From: a virus
IMG/VR virus record: IMGVR_UViG_3300037585_001448
Span: 1 to 64,000 of that record
DNA: 64,000 nt
Reading direction: 5' to 3' (one strand)
Numbering within the stretch: position 1 is the first letter of the stretch; every line of letters begins with the position of its first letter. The position numbers were made by a program, and so were the translations under genes. Of this stretch, positions 14,908 through 22,544 are shown piece by piece. The notes beneath the pieces are model-generated. The model was given only the letters and a program-made list of their open reading frames with translations. It did no database searches and was not told the origin of the DNA.

Positions 14908-15229
14908 GCGCAACTGGCATTGGCCGCAGTCTGCCTATGGTCCGTCGTGGTCGTGGGAAGAGGTGTTGGCTGGCAACGTGCGTCCGGGTGATGTGCTGCT
15001 GGGGCGTGAGAAGTACGGTCGGCAGAACCGTGGCGTCGTCAGGTCGGTGTCTAGTTCCAAGATAAATGATGGCACTGGGTTTAGCACTGTGACGGTGATG
15101 TTTCGGTGGCGTCGTGTCGGGGAGGGGTTTCGTCCCCGGGATGCGGTGCGTGTGCGTAGTCCTCGTGTGACGCATGGGGCGATGGTTGATTATGGGTGGG
15201 GCGATAGCCCCCCGAAGGAGAGGAAGTGA
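14900..15229 (+). CDS. Small basic protein (109 aa)
   Basis: ATG at 14900 (ATGCGTAG overlap with the upstream stop) is preferred over the frame start at 14879. Contains WSWEEVLAGNVRPGDVLLGR and KYGRQNRGVVRSV, then basic beta segments. The pattern suggests an SH3- or Tudor-like small barrel (DVLLG, GVVRSV, VTVMFRW) but no family is named with confidence. The 3' end overlaps the next gene. Confidence 0.5.
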   Translation: MRRRNWHWPQSAYGPSWSWEEVLAGNVRPGDVLLGREKYGRQNRGVVRSVSSSKINDGTGFSTVTVMFRWRRVGEGFRPRDAVRVRSPRVTHGAMVDYGWGDSPPKERK

Positions 15230-15231
15230 GC

Positions 15232-15474
15232 ATGCAGCACACGCACATGGTGACGCAACGGGTGAACTTTGTGGGTGTCCACAGTGGGCAGCACACTGAT
15301 CTGGATAATGCGACGTTTAAGTTGCCGGGTGGGGATCTGATCGTCGTGTATTACAGGGACAGCAAGGACAACATGGGCGTGCCGGGTAAGGCGGGGATGA
15401 CGCGTCGTGTCTGCAATGAGGATCTCCCGCCGTTGCGGGAGATGAAACTGAAGGCTAAGTATCTCAACCGATAA
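15232..15474 (+). CDS. Small early protein (80 aa)
   Basis: ATG at 15232 has GGAGAGG eight bases upstream; a GTG at 15226 overlapping the previous stop is an alternative. Reads MQHTHMVTQRVNFVGVHSGQ with a beta-rich middle (GDLIVVYYRDSKD) and basic end. Function unknown. Confidence 0.5.
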   Translation: MQHTHMVTQRVNFVGVHSGQHTDLDNATFKLPGGDLIVVYYRDSKDNMGVPGKAGMTRRVCNEDLPPLREMKLKAKYLNR

Positions 15475-15485
15475 GGAGAACGTCC

Positions 15486-15662
15486 ATGTGGATTGATGAA
15501 GGTAGCCCGACACGCGAGATCAAGGTCACGCTGTCGATGAAGGACATAGCCGGATGGTTGGATGCCCACGTTGACGATCTGCACTTGACGCATGTCGACA
15601 AGGCACCCGGCTTCGATCATGGGGCGGTGCGTATCTGCCTGCTGTGGAAGGAGCAGAAGTGA
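15486..15662 (+). CDS. Small early protein (58 aa)
   Basis: Short frame beginning MWIDEGSPTREIKVTLSMKD, then IAGWLDAHVDDLHLTHVDKA and ending CLLWKEQK. AAGGAG stands seven to eight bases before the ATG. Overlaps the GTG of the following membrane protein gene (AGTGA). Function unknown. Confidence 0.5.
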   Translation: MWIDEGSPTREIKVTLSMKDIAGWLDAHVDDLHLTHVDKAPGFDHGAVRICLLWKEQK

Positions 15663-15772
15663 ACCAGTTGACGTTCGACGGGTTTCTGTTCTACCTGTTC
15701 GGGGGCTGCGTGCTGCTGCTGGCGTGGTCTGTAATCGAATTCTTTTGGGAGCGGTGGGACAACCGCAAGTAG
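15659..15772 (+). CDS. Small single-pass membrane protein (37 aa)
   Basis: GTG at 15659 preceded by GGAG with a six-base gap. The chain reads VNQLTFDGFLFYLFGGCVLL and continues LAWSVIEFFWERWDN, one clear membrane span with a basic/aromatic end. Encoded in the early block, so a membrane-active takeover or exclusion factor is possible. No family recognised. Confidence 0.5.
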   Translation: MNQLTFDGFLFYLFGGCVLLLAWSVIEFFWERWDNRK

Positions 15773-15781
15773 CCGATACAA

Positions 15782-15794
15782 TGTACAGTGTACA
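15782..15794 (+). promoter_or_regulatory. 13-bp palindrome TGTACAGTGTACA
   Basis: Perfect copy ten bases after the 37-aa gene and 18 bases before the ATG at 15813, followed by AAC and an AAGGAG site. Confidence 0.7.
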
Positions 15795-15812
15795 AACAAA
15801 AAGGAGAGAGTA

Positions 15813-15995
15813 ATGAGTGAAGTGCAACGCAAGTATTGGGGGATGGCGTCGAACGCTATTGCCGACCACATGATTCAGGCCATTGACGCTATCACCGACT
15901 TGATGTCGGTGCCTGCTGACCCGGAGCCTGAACCTGATCCTGATGATTGGCGTGAGGCAAAGGAGCAGGACAAGGCAGACGAGGCGGCGTCATGA
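15813..15995 (+). CDS. Small acidic protein (60 aa)
   Basis: MSEVQRKYWGMASNAIADHM then IQAIDAITDLMSVP and a D/E/P-rich end. An AAGGAGAG site precedes the ATG, and the 13-bp palindrome lies just upstream. Amphipathic N-terminal helix with acidic tail; possibly a binding partner or inhibitor of a host protein, but no family recognised. Confidence 0.5.
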   Translation: MSEVQRKYWGMASNAIADHMIQAIDAITDLMSVPADPEPEPDPDDWREAKEQDKADEAAS

Positions 15996-16144
15996 GTATG
16001 TGGAACGATGATCTGCAACTGAAGGACGACGACGGCTACTACTTTGTGGACTCCGATGAACTGGAAGGTTTGTGTGACGAGTTGGAGATGAAGTTGGACG
16101 AGGGGCGTCGGGAACTGTCCCGTCGGGAGGAAGAAGATGAGTAG
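15992..16144 (+). CDS. Small acidic protein (50 aa)
   Basis: Starts in an ATGA overlap with the preceding stop and itself overlaps the next gene. Sequence MSMWNDDLQLKDDDGYYFVD followed by a charged helix (CDELEMKLDEGRRELSRREE). Function unknown. Confidence 0.5.
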   Translation: MSMWNDDLQLKDDDGYYFVDSDELEGLCDELEMKLDEGRRELSRREEEDE

Positions 16145-16466
16145 AACGCTGAAAACCTGTGATCGTTGTGCAGGCAGGCCGTTCACATCATCCTCATGGG
16201 TGTTGTGCCAAACCTGCTGGGCGGCTTGCTTCAAATCACTGACCGTCAAGGACTACGAAGGACACTGGTGGGTGGACCGTCACGACGGTGACCGACCCGT
16301 ATGCCGCGACTGCGGAGCCAACCCGGGGGACCACCCCGTGTGCGAGCCAGCAGAGCGCGCAATAGAACGCTTAAAGGATAAGCGTGTACAAAAAAGCAAG
16401 GCTGTTGTCGAATCAGACTTCGACCTTGACGACATGGCGAAAGCCATAGGAAACGGAGAAGCATAG
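16137..16466 (+). CDS. Zinc-ribbon-like protein (109 aa)
   Basis: Four CxxC-type pairs can be seen: CDRC (residues 8-11), CQTC (about 24-27), CRDC (about 56-59), plus single cysteines near 31 and 69, consistent with one or two zinc-binding ribbons. The C-terminal 35 residues are acidic/helical (DFDLDDMAKAIGNGEA). May bind nucleic acid or a protein partner. Upstream and downstream genes are tightly packed. Confidence 0.55.
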   Translation: MSRTLKTCDRCAGRPFTSSSWVLCQTCWAACFKSLTVKDYEGHWWVDRHDGDRPVCRDCGANPGDHPVCEPAERAIERLKDKRVQKSKAVVESDFDLDDMAKAIGNGEA

Positions 16467-16468
16467 TT

Positions 16469-16870
16469 ATGGTTTATTCAAGCCCAAACGGGACCATTCA
16501 GGGTATCAACCAGACTGAGATAGCGGGGCGTCACGGTGTCACACCGTCCTGCATCTCCTACTACATCAACACATGGACAGAGGACACTGATCATCCCTTC
16601 CCGAAGGCGACATGCAAGATCCAGCAGTGGATCACCCGCAGCGACGGCGGCGAACAGTGGGGACGGCCATTCCTGAACTATGACCCGCGGGAGGTATTCC
16701 TTTGGTTCAGTAAGTTGGACGAGGCGTCCACCCGGCGCAGGTCCGAAGGCCAGCGGAACGCCACCCGGCGTCCCGTTGGTGTGCCCATCGTTGCTCAGAC
16801 TGTCACGCCTCCGGCGTTGGAGGAACTGACCCGTCGGGTCGCCAAGTTGGAAGAGACGGTGATCTTCTAA
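16469..16870 (+). CDS. Helix-turn-helix-like protein (133 aa)
   Basis: Residues about 13-36 (INQTEIAGRHGVTPSCISYY) have the spacing of a helix-turn-helix with an AGRHGVT turn and a S-x-I recognition helix. The middle has WITRSDGGEQWGRPFLNYDP and a C-terminal coiled coil LEELTRRVAKLEETVIF likely for dimerisation. Could be the regulator that recognises the recurring palindrome, but this is only inference. Its stop overlaps the next ATG (TAATG). Confidence 0.55.
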   Translation: MVYSSPNGTIQGINQTEIAGRHGVTPSCISYYINTWTEDTDHPFPKATCKIQQWITRSDGGEQWGRPFLNYDPREVFLWFSKLDEASTRRRSEGQRNATRRPVGVPIVAQTVTPPALEELTRRVAKLEETVIF

Positions 16871-17151
16871 TGTTGGCACCTGAAACGTCTGTCCGTGATG
16901 TCGTTGCCCTGTTGGAGCAAGCCATCGAAGATAGGGACGACGGCGGTGGTAGTGCGTCGTTGCTACAGAATGCACTGGCGGCTATCTCTGAACTGATGAT
17001 GGCCTATGACCATTCCCATTCGCTGGGACTTGTAATGAATTCGTTTCAGTACAAGTGGGCGTCCGCTTCGCTGCATCACGCAGAGCCGGGGGACTACTCT
17101 CCGGCTTTGCATAGGGTAGTGGAGAACATAAGCACGGCGTATAATGCGTGA
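16870..17151 (+). CDS. Hypothetical early protein (93 aa)
   Basis: Not recognised. N-terminal helix VRDVVALLEQAIEDRDDGGG, then LLQNALAAISELMMAYDHSH and an aromatic middle. Helical-bundle-like. It is last in the unit before the palindrome at 17163. Confidence 0.5.
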   Translation: MLAPETSVRDVVALLEQAIEDRDDGGGSASLLQNALAAISELMMAYDHSHSLGLVMNSFQYKWASASLHHAEPGDYSPALHRVVENISTAYNA

Positions 17152-17162
17152 TCAACCATGTT

Positions 17163-17175
17163 TGTACAATGTACA
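17163..17175 (+). promoter_or_regulatory. 13-bp palindrome TGTACAATGTACA
   Basis: Contains TACAAT, the closest of the copies to a canonical -10 hexamer. The ATG of the DUF932 gene is 25 bases downstream. Confidence 0.72.
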
Positions 17176-17199
17176 AACCCAAACAGAAAAGGAAAGGCA

Positions 17200-18252
17200 A
17201 TGAATAGACCAACAGAGTTTGACAGGCACGAAGGTCACTTCCTGCTTGAGAGAGCAGCCAAGACAACTGCGAGTGAGACAGCATGGCAAGTCATGGAAAG
17301 AGCGAACGCTTTGTTCCCTGTCTCCTACCCGGCGGCGTGCTGGCAGAGTCCTAGCGGCCTCGTCTCTCAAGGAGAGCCTACGGGACAGGGCTTGAACGCC
17401 CGCGACATGGTCGCTGCCGTGGTACCCCGTGTCGAAAGCGGTGCATACAGGGGGAAGCCGTTGCATAAGTATGTGGTGCGGACTGACACCAGTCAGGAAC
17501 TGGGGCTGCACTCGTGCAAGTACCCGGAGACAGACGGGTACAAGCCCATTGCTGACATGGCGGAGGAACTGTTCCCCGACAGCGCCACCTCGTGTACGGT
17601 GTTCGGTGCAGGTGAGCGTGTTGCGTTGACGCAGCAACTCACGGATCCAGTGGATCTAGGCGGTGGCGATGTCATCCAGCCTCAGATTTGTTGGATCAGT
17701 TCCCTGAATGGGACTTGGCGCACCGCCGTGTACGATCTGACGGAGCGGTTGTTCTGTCAGAACCAGTTGGTGGGGCAGAAGCCGTTGATAGCGGTGAAGC
17801 ACACCAAGAACCACGACGACCTGCTGTCCATGCGGGTCACTATCCTGCAAGGTGCCCGGGACAGGACGGAGACGTTGGCGAACATGGCGAAGGTCATGGT
17901 CAACCAAGAGTTCACCGACGTTCAGTTCATGGCACTCGTCAACACCTTGGCACCATGGAAGGAGGACATGTCTCAGCGAACTAAGAACATCAACGAGACG
18001 AACCGTCTCGCCTTCCGGCAGCACTGGGCGGACGAGAAGGAAGAGTGGGGTGCTGGCAACATGTGGTTGGCGTTCAACGCCATTCAGGGTGCAGAACAGC
18101 ATGTCATCAACGGTGTCAAGCGGGGCCGCTACTGTAAGGACAGGGCTTTCCAGAAAGCCTTGGACGGCAAGACACCTCTGGCTACAGAGGCAATGAACCT
18201 GCTGATGCAGGTTCCGTTGCAGCATGGGGGCGTGGTTCAGAGCCATGGGTAG
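17200..18252 (+). CDS. DUF932 family protein (350 aa)
   Basis: ATG at 17200 is preferred (GGAAAGG just upstream); the frame start at 17158 lies before the palindrome. The order VFGAGERVALTQQL (about residues 140-153), ICWISSLNGTWRTAVYDL, VAVKHTKNHDD (about 208) and a helical C-terminus with MSQRTKNINETNRLAFRQHW resembles the DUF932/phage-plasmid-like TIGR03299 family. These are early, abundant proteins of phages and plasmids whose biochemistry is unsettled. It heads its own small unit behind the palindrome. Confidence 0.68.
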   Translation: MNRPTEFDRHEGHFLLERAAKTTASETAWQVMERANALFPVSYPAACWQSPSGLVSQGEPTGQGLNARDMVAAVVPRVESGAYRGKPLHKYVVRTDTSQELGLHSCKYPETDGYKPIADMAEELFPDSATSCTVFGAGERVALTQQLTDPVDLGGGDVIQPQICWISSLNGTWRTAVYDLTERLFCQNQLVGQKPLIAVKHTKNHDDLLSMRVTILQGARDRTETLANMAKVMVNQEFTDVQFMALVNTLAPWKEDMSQRTKNINETNRLAFRQHWADEKEEWGAGNMWLAFNAIQGAEQHVINGVKRGRYCKDRAFQKALDGKTPLATEAMNLLMQVPLQHGGVVQSHG

Positions 18253-18463
18253 TGCTAGACGCAAGAGGCCCGTGGGTCACGGGCTTAACGTGTACAAGCG
18301 GGGACTGTGCCGTTGCGACGTTTGCCGTGAAGCAAACAGGGAACACGAACGCAAGGTTCGTCAACGGACACAGATGCCCACGATGCCGTTCCTGTACGAT
18401 ACGCTGACCCTGTCTGAGTTCAAGAAGTACAGGGGCTACGACACAGAAGAGGAAGGGAGGTGA
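18245..18463 (+). CDS. Small Cys-motif protein (72 aa)
   Basis: ATG at 18245 overlaps the stop of the DUF932 gene. Contains GHGLNVYKRGLCRCDVCREA, a pattern (HG..xYxxGCxCxxCRxA) often seen in actinophage proteins and in the zinc-knuckle part of HNH-type proteins, here without a visible HNH core. Likely zinc-binding; role unknown. Confidence 0.55.
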   Translation: MGSARRKRPVGHGLNVYKRGLCRCDVCREANREHERKVRQRTQMPTMPFLYDTLTLSEFKKYRGYDTEEEGR

Positions 18464-18468
18464 TTTAT

Positions 18469-18702
18469 ATGGCACAGGTTCTAACGAACTTTCCTGCAAG
18501 GATCCGCACGGAGCAGTATCCGTGGGGTGATTGGTTCGATGGGATTCCCCGTCTGCTGGAAGAAGGCATCGACTACAAGGTCGCAACGTCTTCGTTCCGT
18601 GCGTCGGCCCATCAAGCCGCCAAGCGTTACGGCATCAAGGTCCGCATGACAATGCAGGCCGGGGGACTGGCAATCCAGTCCTACAAGCCGACTGACGGCT
18701 AG
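18469..18702 (+). CDS. Small basic protein (77 aa)
   Basis: ATG at 18469 has GGAGG eight bases upstream. Reads MAQVLTNFPARIRTEQYPWG, then YKVATSSFRASAHQAAKRYG and KVRMTMQAGG. The last part resembles a small DNA-binding or DUF-type alpha/beta module. Function unknown. It ends the unit before a strong hairpin. Confidence 0.5.
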   Translation: MAQVLTNFPARIRTEQYPWGDWFDGIPRLLEEGIDYKVATSSFRASAHQAAKRYGIKVRMTMQAGGLAIQSYKPTDG

Positions 18703-18711
18703 CATAGGATC

Positions 18712-18747
18712 GTGGTGGCCGGGGACCCTCTCCCCCCCGGCCACCAC
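18712..18747 (+). terminator. Strong intergenic hairpin, putative terminator
   Basis: Perfect 13-bp stem GTGGTGGCCGGGG / CCCCGGCCACCAC with a ten-base loop, ten bases after the stop of the 77-aa gene. There is no clear T run, so it may be an intrinsic-like terminator or RNA processing signal typical of high-GC genomes. Confidence 0.6.
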
Positions 18748-18757
18748 ACCACCTCTC

Positions 18758-18770
18758 TGTACACTGTACA
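18758..18770 (+). promoter_or_regulatory. 13-bp palindrome TGTACACTGTACA
   Basis: Follows the hairpin and precedes the TTG start at 18788 by 17 bases, with AAC after it as in other copies. Confidence 0.7.
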
Positions 18771-18787
18771 AACGGAACGGAAAAACC

Positions 18788-19066
18788 TTGAGCAAAGAAC
18801 TCACAATAGAAGAGAGAATCTCCCGCCTAGAAACCGAAGTATTCGTGGGTGAAACAGGCGTAGGAAAAGCGGTAGTTGGGCTATATGAACTGACCCATAA
18901 ACTCCTGCAATTAATCGGGGATCACGCCCACGATTCGTCCTTTAGGGACAGTAAACTCATGCACGAAATCGGCCAATTGTACTCCGCTTTGATGGGCGAC
19001 AACGCCGACGACGACAGCGCAGACAACGTGGTGGTGCTGCACCCGGACGGGCCGGAATCCCCGTGA
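18788..19066 (+). CDS. Hypothetical early protein (92 aa)
   Basis: Not recognised. Starts with TTG. Helical protein: KELTIEERISRLETEVFVGE with LYELTHKLLQLIGDHAHDSS, then an acidic D-rich tail. The first 25 residues could form a short coiled coil. A weak ribosome-binding site precedes the TTG. Confidence 0.45.
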   Translation: MSKELTIEERISRLETEVFVGETGVGKAVVGLYELTHKLLQLIGDHAHDSSFRDSKLMHEIGQLYSALMGDNADDDSADNVVVLHPDGPESP

Positions 19067-19153
19067 CTGTACCCCCCATGCCATGCCATGGACCCGGGAA
19101 CCCCGCTGGGGTTCCCATGCCATGCACCAGCCATGCCATGAGGGGATGCTAGG
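19067..19153. repeat. ATGCCATG repeat cluster with central hairpin
   Basis: Four ATGCCATG units (starting at about 19078, 19083, 19118 and 19133) flank a perfect 9-bp inverted repeat GGGAACCCC / GGGGTTCCC at 19096-19116 with a 3-base loop. The element lies in the gap before the nuclease gene and shares its core with the palindrome at 12431. It could be a terminator, a replication signal or a recombination site. Confidence 0.55.
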
Positions 19154-19972
19154 ATGCCTGATGTGACCAACGACCGCATCGTCCTCCGCCAATCTTGGCT
19201 TGGAACTCTCGCCATGTGCCCTGAACGGGCACGCCAAGACATGCTGGGGATCTCCGCCAACACCGAATCGACCTCCACCGCAATCGGATCCGCTGTCCAC
19301 TACGGGATCGAACAGTGCCTCGTTCAGAAGATGCAAGCGGGAACGCCACTGAATCTGTCCGACACAACAGATGCTTCGATGCAATGGTGGAACGAGAACA
19401 AGAACAACATCGTTCGGTGGAACCACAAAGATGGCGAGCCGGAAAAGATTATCGAACTCAACTCGGCGGCATGGTGGAAAGAAGTCATGCCCGATGTACA
19501 CCCCATCGCAGTCGAATGGAAGTTTGAACTGCCGCTGGTGGTGGACCACCAGCCAGAGATTTGGTTGCAGGGAACCATCGATTGTGTCCAAGAATTCCCG
19601 CGGCCCATCATCGACTGGAAGAACCCGGGCAGCAAACCTCGCACGGAGTGGGAGAAGAAGCGGTGGTCGGTACAGGCCGCAGCGTACACTTGGGCCGTAG
19701 CGTCACAGGCTGACAGCGGACTGACCGAACCGCTACAGTTCGAGTTCGTGCATCTAGTAAAGGGCGACGTTTACCGTACCCTAGTTGATTTTGGACCTGC
19801 GGAGTGGGCTAGTCTGGTCGCTTTGGCCCGCTCTGCAGGTACCCTTATAGCCGCAGACCTGCCAGTATGGCCGTTGAACATGACGGGCTGGCACTGTGCC
19901 CCCAAATGGTGTGGGGCATGGGCTACATGCAGAGGCAGGTTTGCGGGACCAGATCCATGGAACCAACTATAG
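19154..19972 (+). CDS. PD-(D/E)XK nuclease of the RecB/Cas4 type with Fe-S-type cysteines (272 aa)
   Basis: Likely a DNA end-processing exonuclease. Motifs in order: SWLGTLAMCPERARQ with C22; GSAVHYGIE (45-53); catalytic GTID with D143, IIDWKN with D154 and K156; QAAAY with Q174 and Y178; and a C-terminal CAPKWCGAWATC triad (C248, C253, C259). One N-terminal plus three C-terminal cysteines is the arrangement that holds a 4Fe-4S cluster in Cas4 and AddB-type nucleases. It precedes a helicase/primase set, so recombination-dependent replication or host DNA degradation is likely. Confidence 0.75.
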   Translation: MPDVTNDRIVLRQSWLGTLAMCPERARQDMLGISANTESTSTAIGSAVHYGIEQCLVQKMQAGTPLNLSDTTDASMQWWNENKNNIVRWNHKDGEPEKIIELNSAAWWKEVMPDVHPIAVEWKFELPLVVDHQPEIWLQGTIDCVQEFPRPIIDWKNPGSKPRTEWEKKRWSVQAAAYTWAVASQADSGLTEPLQFEFVHLVKGDVYRTLVDFGPAEWASLVALARSAGTLIAADLPVWPLNMTGWHCAPKWCGAWATCRGRFAGPDPWNQL

Positions 19973-19984
19973 AAAGGTAGACCC

Positions 19985-20575
19985 ATGGCAGCAGCAACAA
20001 CAGCAAAGAAAACAGAGAACACCTTCACGGTGTTTCGCAGACAGGTTACTCAGACGGGTGCCTACGAACCAGCGGAAGCATCCTGTTCCGTCACCATCAC
20101 GGTTGACGGCGACATGACGCAAGACGCTATCGCTGAGCAGATTGCCGAGTGGGGCAACACGCTTGAGATGGCGAACTACGAGGCGCTGGGTATCGGTTAC
20201 GAAATCACCGAGCAGGGCATCCGGAGGTTGGACAAAAGCGTTCCCGGGAATACAGCGGCTCCTGCCGTGGCGGCGCCTACCCCGGGGCCTGCGCCCCGAA
20301 GTGCGCCCGTCGTCGGAGGTAGCGGCATGTCGGACTTCTGGACCGACCTGATGAACAACCAGAGCGGCTGGTGGCCCCCCAACTGGGAGAAGAAGTTGGA
20401 TCCCGCCGCCGCCTTCAACAAGAAGGGTCCCGACTACAAGCGCCGGGGCGATGGTAAGGGCATCTGGTTGACGAAGCCCGACGGTTCCTCACAGGTACCT
20501 GACTGGTTCGTCTGCCCGTTCACAGGCAAAACCGCTGACGAACTGGCCTCCATCGGGGCGCAGATCCGCGGCTAG
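19985..20575 (+). CDS. Hypothetical replication-block protein (196 aa)
   Basis: Not recognised. N-terminal beta/helical part (residues about 10-85, TFTVFRRQ, SVTITVDGDMTQ), a P/A-rich linker (about 88-115), and a C-terminal part with FNKKGPDYKRRGDGKGIWL and WFVCPFTGKT. Position between a RecB/Cas4-like nuclease and a helicase makes a single-strand-binding or annealing role plausible, but no OB-fold signature can be proved by eye. Confidence 0.5.
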   Translation: MAAATTAKKTENTFTVFRRQVTQTGAYEPAEASCSVTITVDGDMTQDAIAEQIAEWGNTLEMANYEALGIGYEITEQGIRRLDKSVPGNTAAPAVAAPTPGPAPRSAPVVGGSGMSDFWTDLMNNQSGWWPPNWEKKLDPAAAFNKKGPDYKRRGDGKGIWLTKPDGSSQVPDWFVCPFTGKTADELASIGAQIRG

Positions 20576-20579
20576 TCTT

Positions 20580-20592
20580 TGTACACTGTACA
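20580..20592 (+). promoter_or_regulatory. 13-bp palindrome TGTACACTGTACA
   Basis: Ends only six bases before the helicase ATG at 20599. If its TACACT acts as a -10 hexamer the transcript would be nearly leaderless. If it is an operator, bound protein would cover the start. Confidence 0.7.
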
Positions 20593-20598
20593 TAGATC

Positions 20599-21564
20599 AT
20601 GGACGTTCTAACCCCTGAACAGGTAGCCGACCGTCTCGCCGCAGTCCATGACGGTGAGGCGGTCGGTTCCCCTTCGGATAAGAAAGCACCGCGCCGTTGG
20701 TCAGCGACCACGGCAGTCGTGGACAACCTCGTCGGGTTCATCCGCAACCCGGCTGAACGCTGGTATCTGGGCTACCCGGAGATAGACCTCGCCACCCGTG
20801 GCATCGGCAAAGGTGAAGTGCTGTTGGTGGTGGGGCGCAGCCACACAGGCAAATCGCAGGTCCTGCTGAATGGCATAGTCACCAACCTGATAAACGACCC
20901 GTCGGCCCATGTCGTGATCTTCGCCATGGATGAGCCGCGGGAACTGGTCGTGATGAAACTGTTCTGCCTGCTCCAAGGCAAGTCTTCCACGGAGGTAGAG
21001 GAAGCGATCAAGGCTGGCGACAACAAGGTTTTGACGGAACTGAAAGAAGCGGCCTCCAGCGAACTGTCCCGTGTCGCCGTGGTGGACGACTCGTTATCGC
21101 TGGAAGCGATGTCGGAAGTCATGGAAGAGGCCCGCCAATGGTGGGGATGCAACCCGTCGTTCTGCATGATGGACTATCTGGAGTTGCTGCCCGGCGGTGA
21201 CGCTGACGCCACAGGTGTGACCTCCAAGGCGCAGGCCGTCAAGCGGTGGGCGAAGTCGCAGCGTGTACCCATCGGGCTGGTTCATCAAGCAGGCCGGGGG
21301 GCGGGACAGCCGGGGCAGGCGGCAGGTATCCACGCCGGGCGGTACGGCGGTGAACAGGAAGCGATCTTCGTGCTGGAGGTTTACCGCAAACGGGACCGTG
21401 TCGACCTGTCCGACTGGGAGAAGACCTACCACGCCAACAGTGTGAACCTGAATCTGTGCAAGAACAAACGCACGGCACGTTTGTTGGATCAGATCTACTA
21501 TTTGGATCCCGAATGCGGGCACGTTCACCCGTACTGGGAAGAATTGGTGCCGGGCAATGGATGA
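20599..21564 (+). CDS. DnaB/RecA-like replicative helicase (321 aa)
   Basis: RecA-fold ATPase: Walker A GRSHTGKS at residues 79-86, VVIFAMDEPRELVV at 105-118 as in DnaB family motif H1a, Walker B CMMDYLELL with D192, and a later GLVHQAGRG segment similar to the DnaB motif H3 Q region. It lacks the N-terminal DnaB domain, as do many short phage helicases. The 3' end overlaps the primase gene by 8 bases, so helicase and primase are made together. Acts at the phage fork. Confidence 0.78.
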   Translation: MDVLTPEQVADRLAAVHDGEAVGSPSDKKAPRRWSATTAVVDNLVGFIRNPAERWYLGYPEIDLATRGIGKGEVLLVVGRSHTGKSQVLLNGIVTNLINDPSAHVVIFAMDEPRELVVMKLFCLLQGKSSTEVEEAIKAGDNKVLTELKEAASSELSRVAVVDDSLSLEAMSEVMEEARQWWGCNPSFCMMDYLELLPGGDADATGVTSKAQAVKRWAKSQRVPIGLVHQAGRGAGQPGQAAGIHAGRYGGEQEAIFVLEVYRKRDRVDLSDWEKTYHANSVNLNLCKNKRTARLLDQIYYLDPECGHVHPYWEELVPGNG

Positions 21565-22543
21565 GATCGATTCCCAAGTCGTGTTCGACTTTGCGTTGCT
21601 GTTCCGTGGCGGCAAGGTAGCCATCGATGACCCCGCCGATTCCAAAGGGTTTCGTCCATGGCAGACAGACAGCGGCGGCTTCGTCGCCGCCGACGGCAAG
21701 GATTTCTTAGAGGTAGTTGAAGATCACCTGCTGCGGGAACCAGCCATCGGCGTGTACCCCCTCTTCCATCAAGGCGACGGGTTCAAGGTGTACTGGGGGT
21801 GTGTCGACTGGGACTCCGGGCTACGGGAGTCCTTTGTCCACGCCCGTAATGTCCACGAGGTGCTGCGTCAGGTGGGGATCACCTCCCATGTGGAACGTTC
21901 ACGTTCCAAGGGCTACCACCTGTGGGTGTTCTTCACGGAAGAGATGCCAGCGTTCGACGTACGCACGGGGTTGATGGCAGCGTGCAATGTGGTCGGGGCA
22001 CCCACGAAAGAAGTAAATCCTAAACAGGTTGAACTGTCGGATCGTGGGTGGGGCAACGGGGTGCGTTTGCCCTACGGGAAGAACCGTCCGAAGGGTGGTC
22101 ATAACGAGATGACGAACCCGGATGCCACGATCAGCATGATCCCTGTGCATGCGTTCACGAAGGCAGCGATGGAAAGTCTGGTCACCCCGGAGGCGTGGGA
22201 GGCTGTCACAGCCCTGTACAGCCCTCCTGAGGCCCCCTTCGGGGACGAACAGATGCCAGATGACACCACCCACGGTGTGGACCTCAGGGGACTTCCCGGG
22301 GCGATTAGGAAGAACGGCCCCCGGACGACCCCCGACAAGCCGCACGGAGACAGGTCCGCCACCTTGTTTTCTTTGGCGTGTGCCATGATTAGAGACGGCT
22401 ATGAACTGAACGTGGTAGCCGGGGAACTAGAGGGGGCAGACAGGGACTGGGGTGGCAAATATGCGCGGCGACCCGATGGTCGCCAACGGCTATGGAAGAT
22501 GGTCTTGGATGCCAAGAAACTGGCATGGGAACCAAAGGACTAG
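21557..22543 (+). CDS. AEP-type primase (TOTE-like, 328 aa)
   Basis: Archaeo-eukaryotic primase fold: GCVDWDSG with D84 and D86 as the metal-binding DxD pair, HVERSRSKGYHLWVFF (111-126) with the conserved S-x-G-x-H, and ELSDRGWGNGVRLPYG (159-174), the P/G-N-x-x-LP motif of TOTE/AEP primases. The C-terminal helical part (about residues 255-328) has GDRSATLFSLACAMI, as in the PriCT-like domains. Makes primers for the helicase encoded just upstream. No DNA polymerase gene is found nearby. Confidence 0.75.
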   Translation: MDEIDSQVVFDFALLFRGGKVAIDDPADSKGFRPWQTDSGGFVAADGKDFLEVVEDHLLREPAIGVYPLFHQGDGFKVYWGCVDWDSGLRESFVHARNVHEVLRQVGITSHVERSRSKGYHLWVFFTEEMPAFDVRTGLMAACNVVGAPTKEVNPKQVELSDRGWGNGVRLPYGKNRPKGGHNEMTNPDATISMIPVHAFTKAAMESLVTPEAWEAVTALYSPPEAPFGDEQMPDDTTHGVDLRGLPGAIRKNGPRTTPDKPHGDRSATLFSLACAMIRDGYELNVVAGELEGADRDWGGKYARRPDGRQRLWKMVLDAKKLAWEPKD

Positions 22544-22544
22544 G

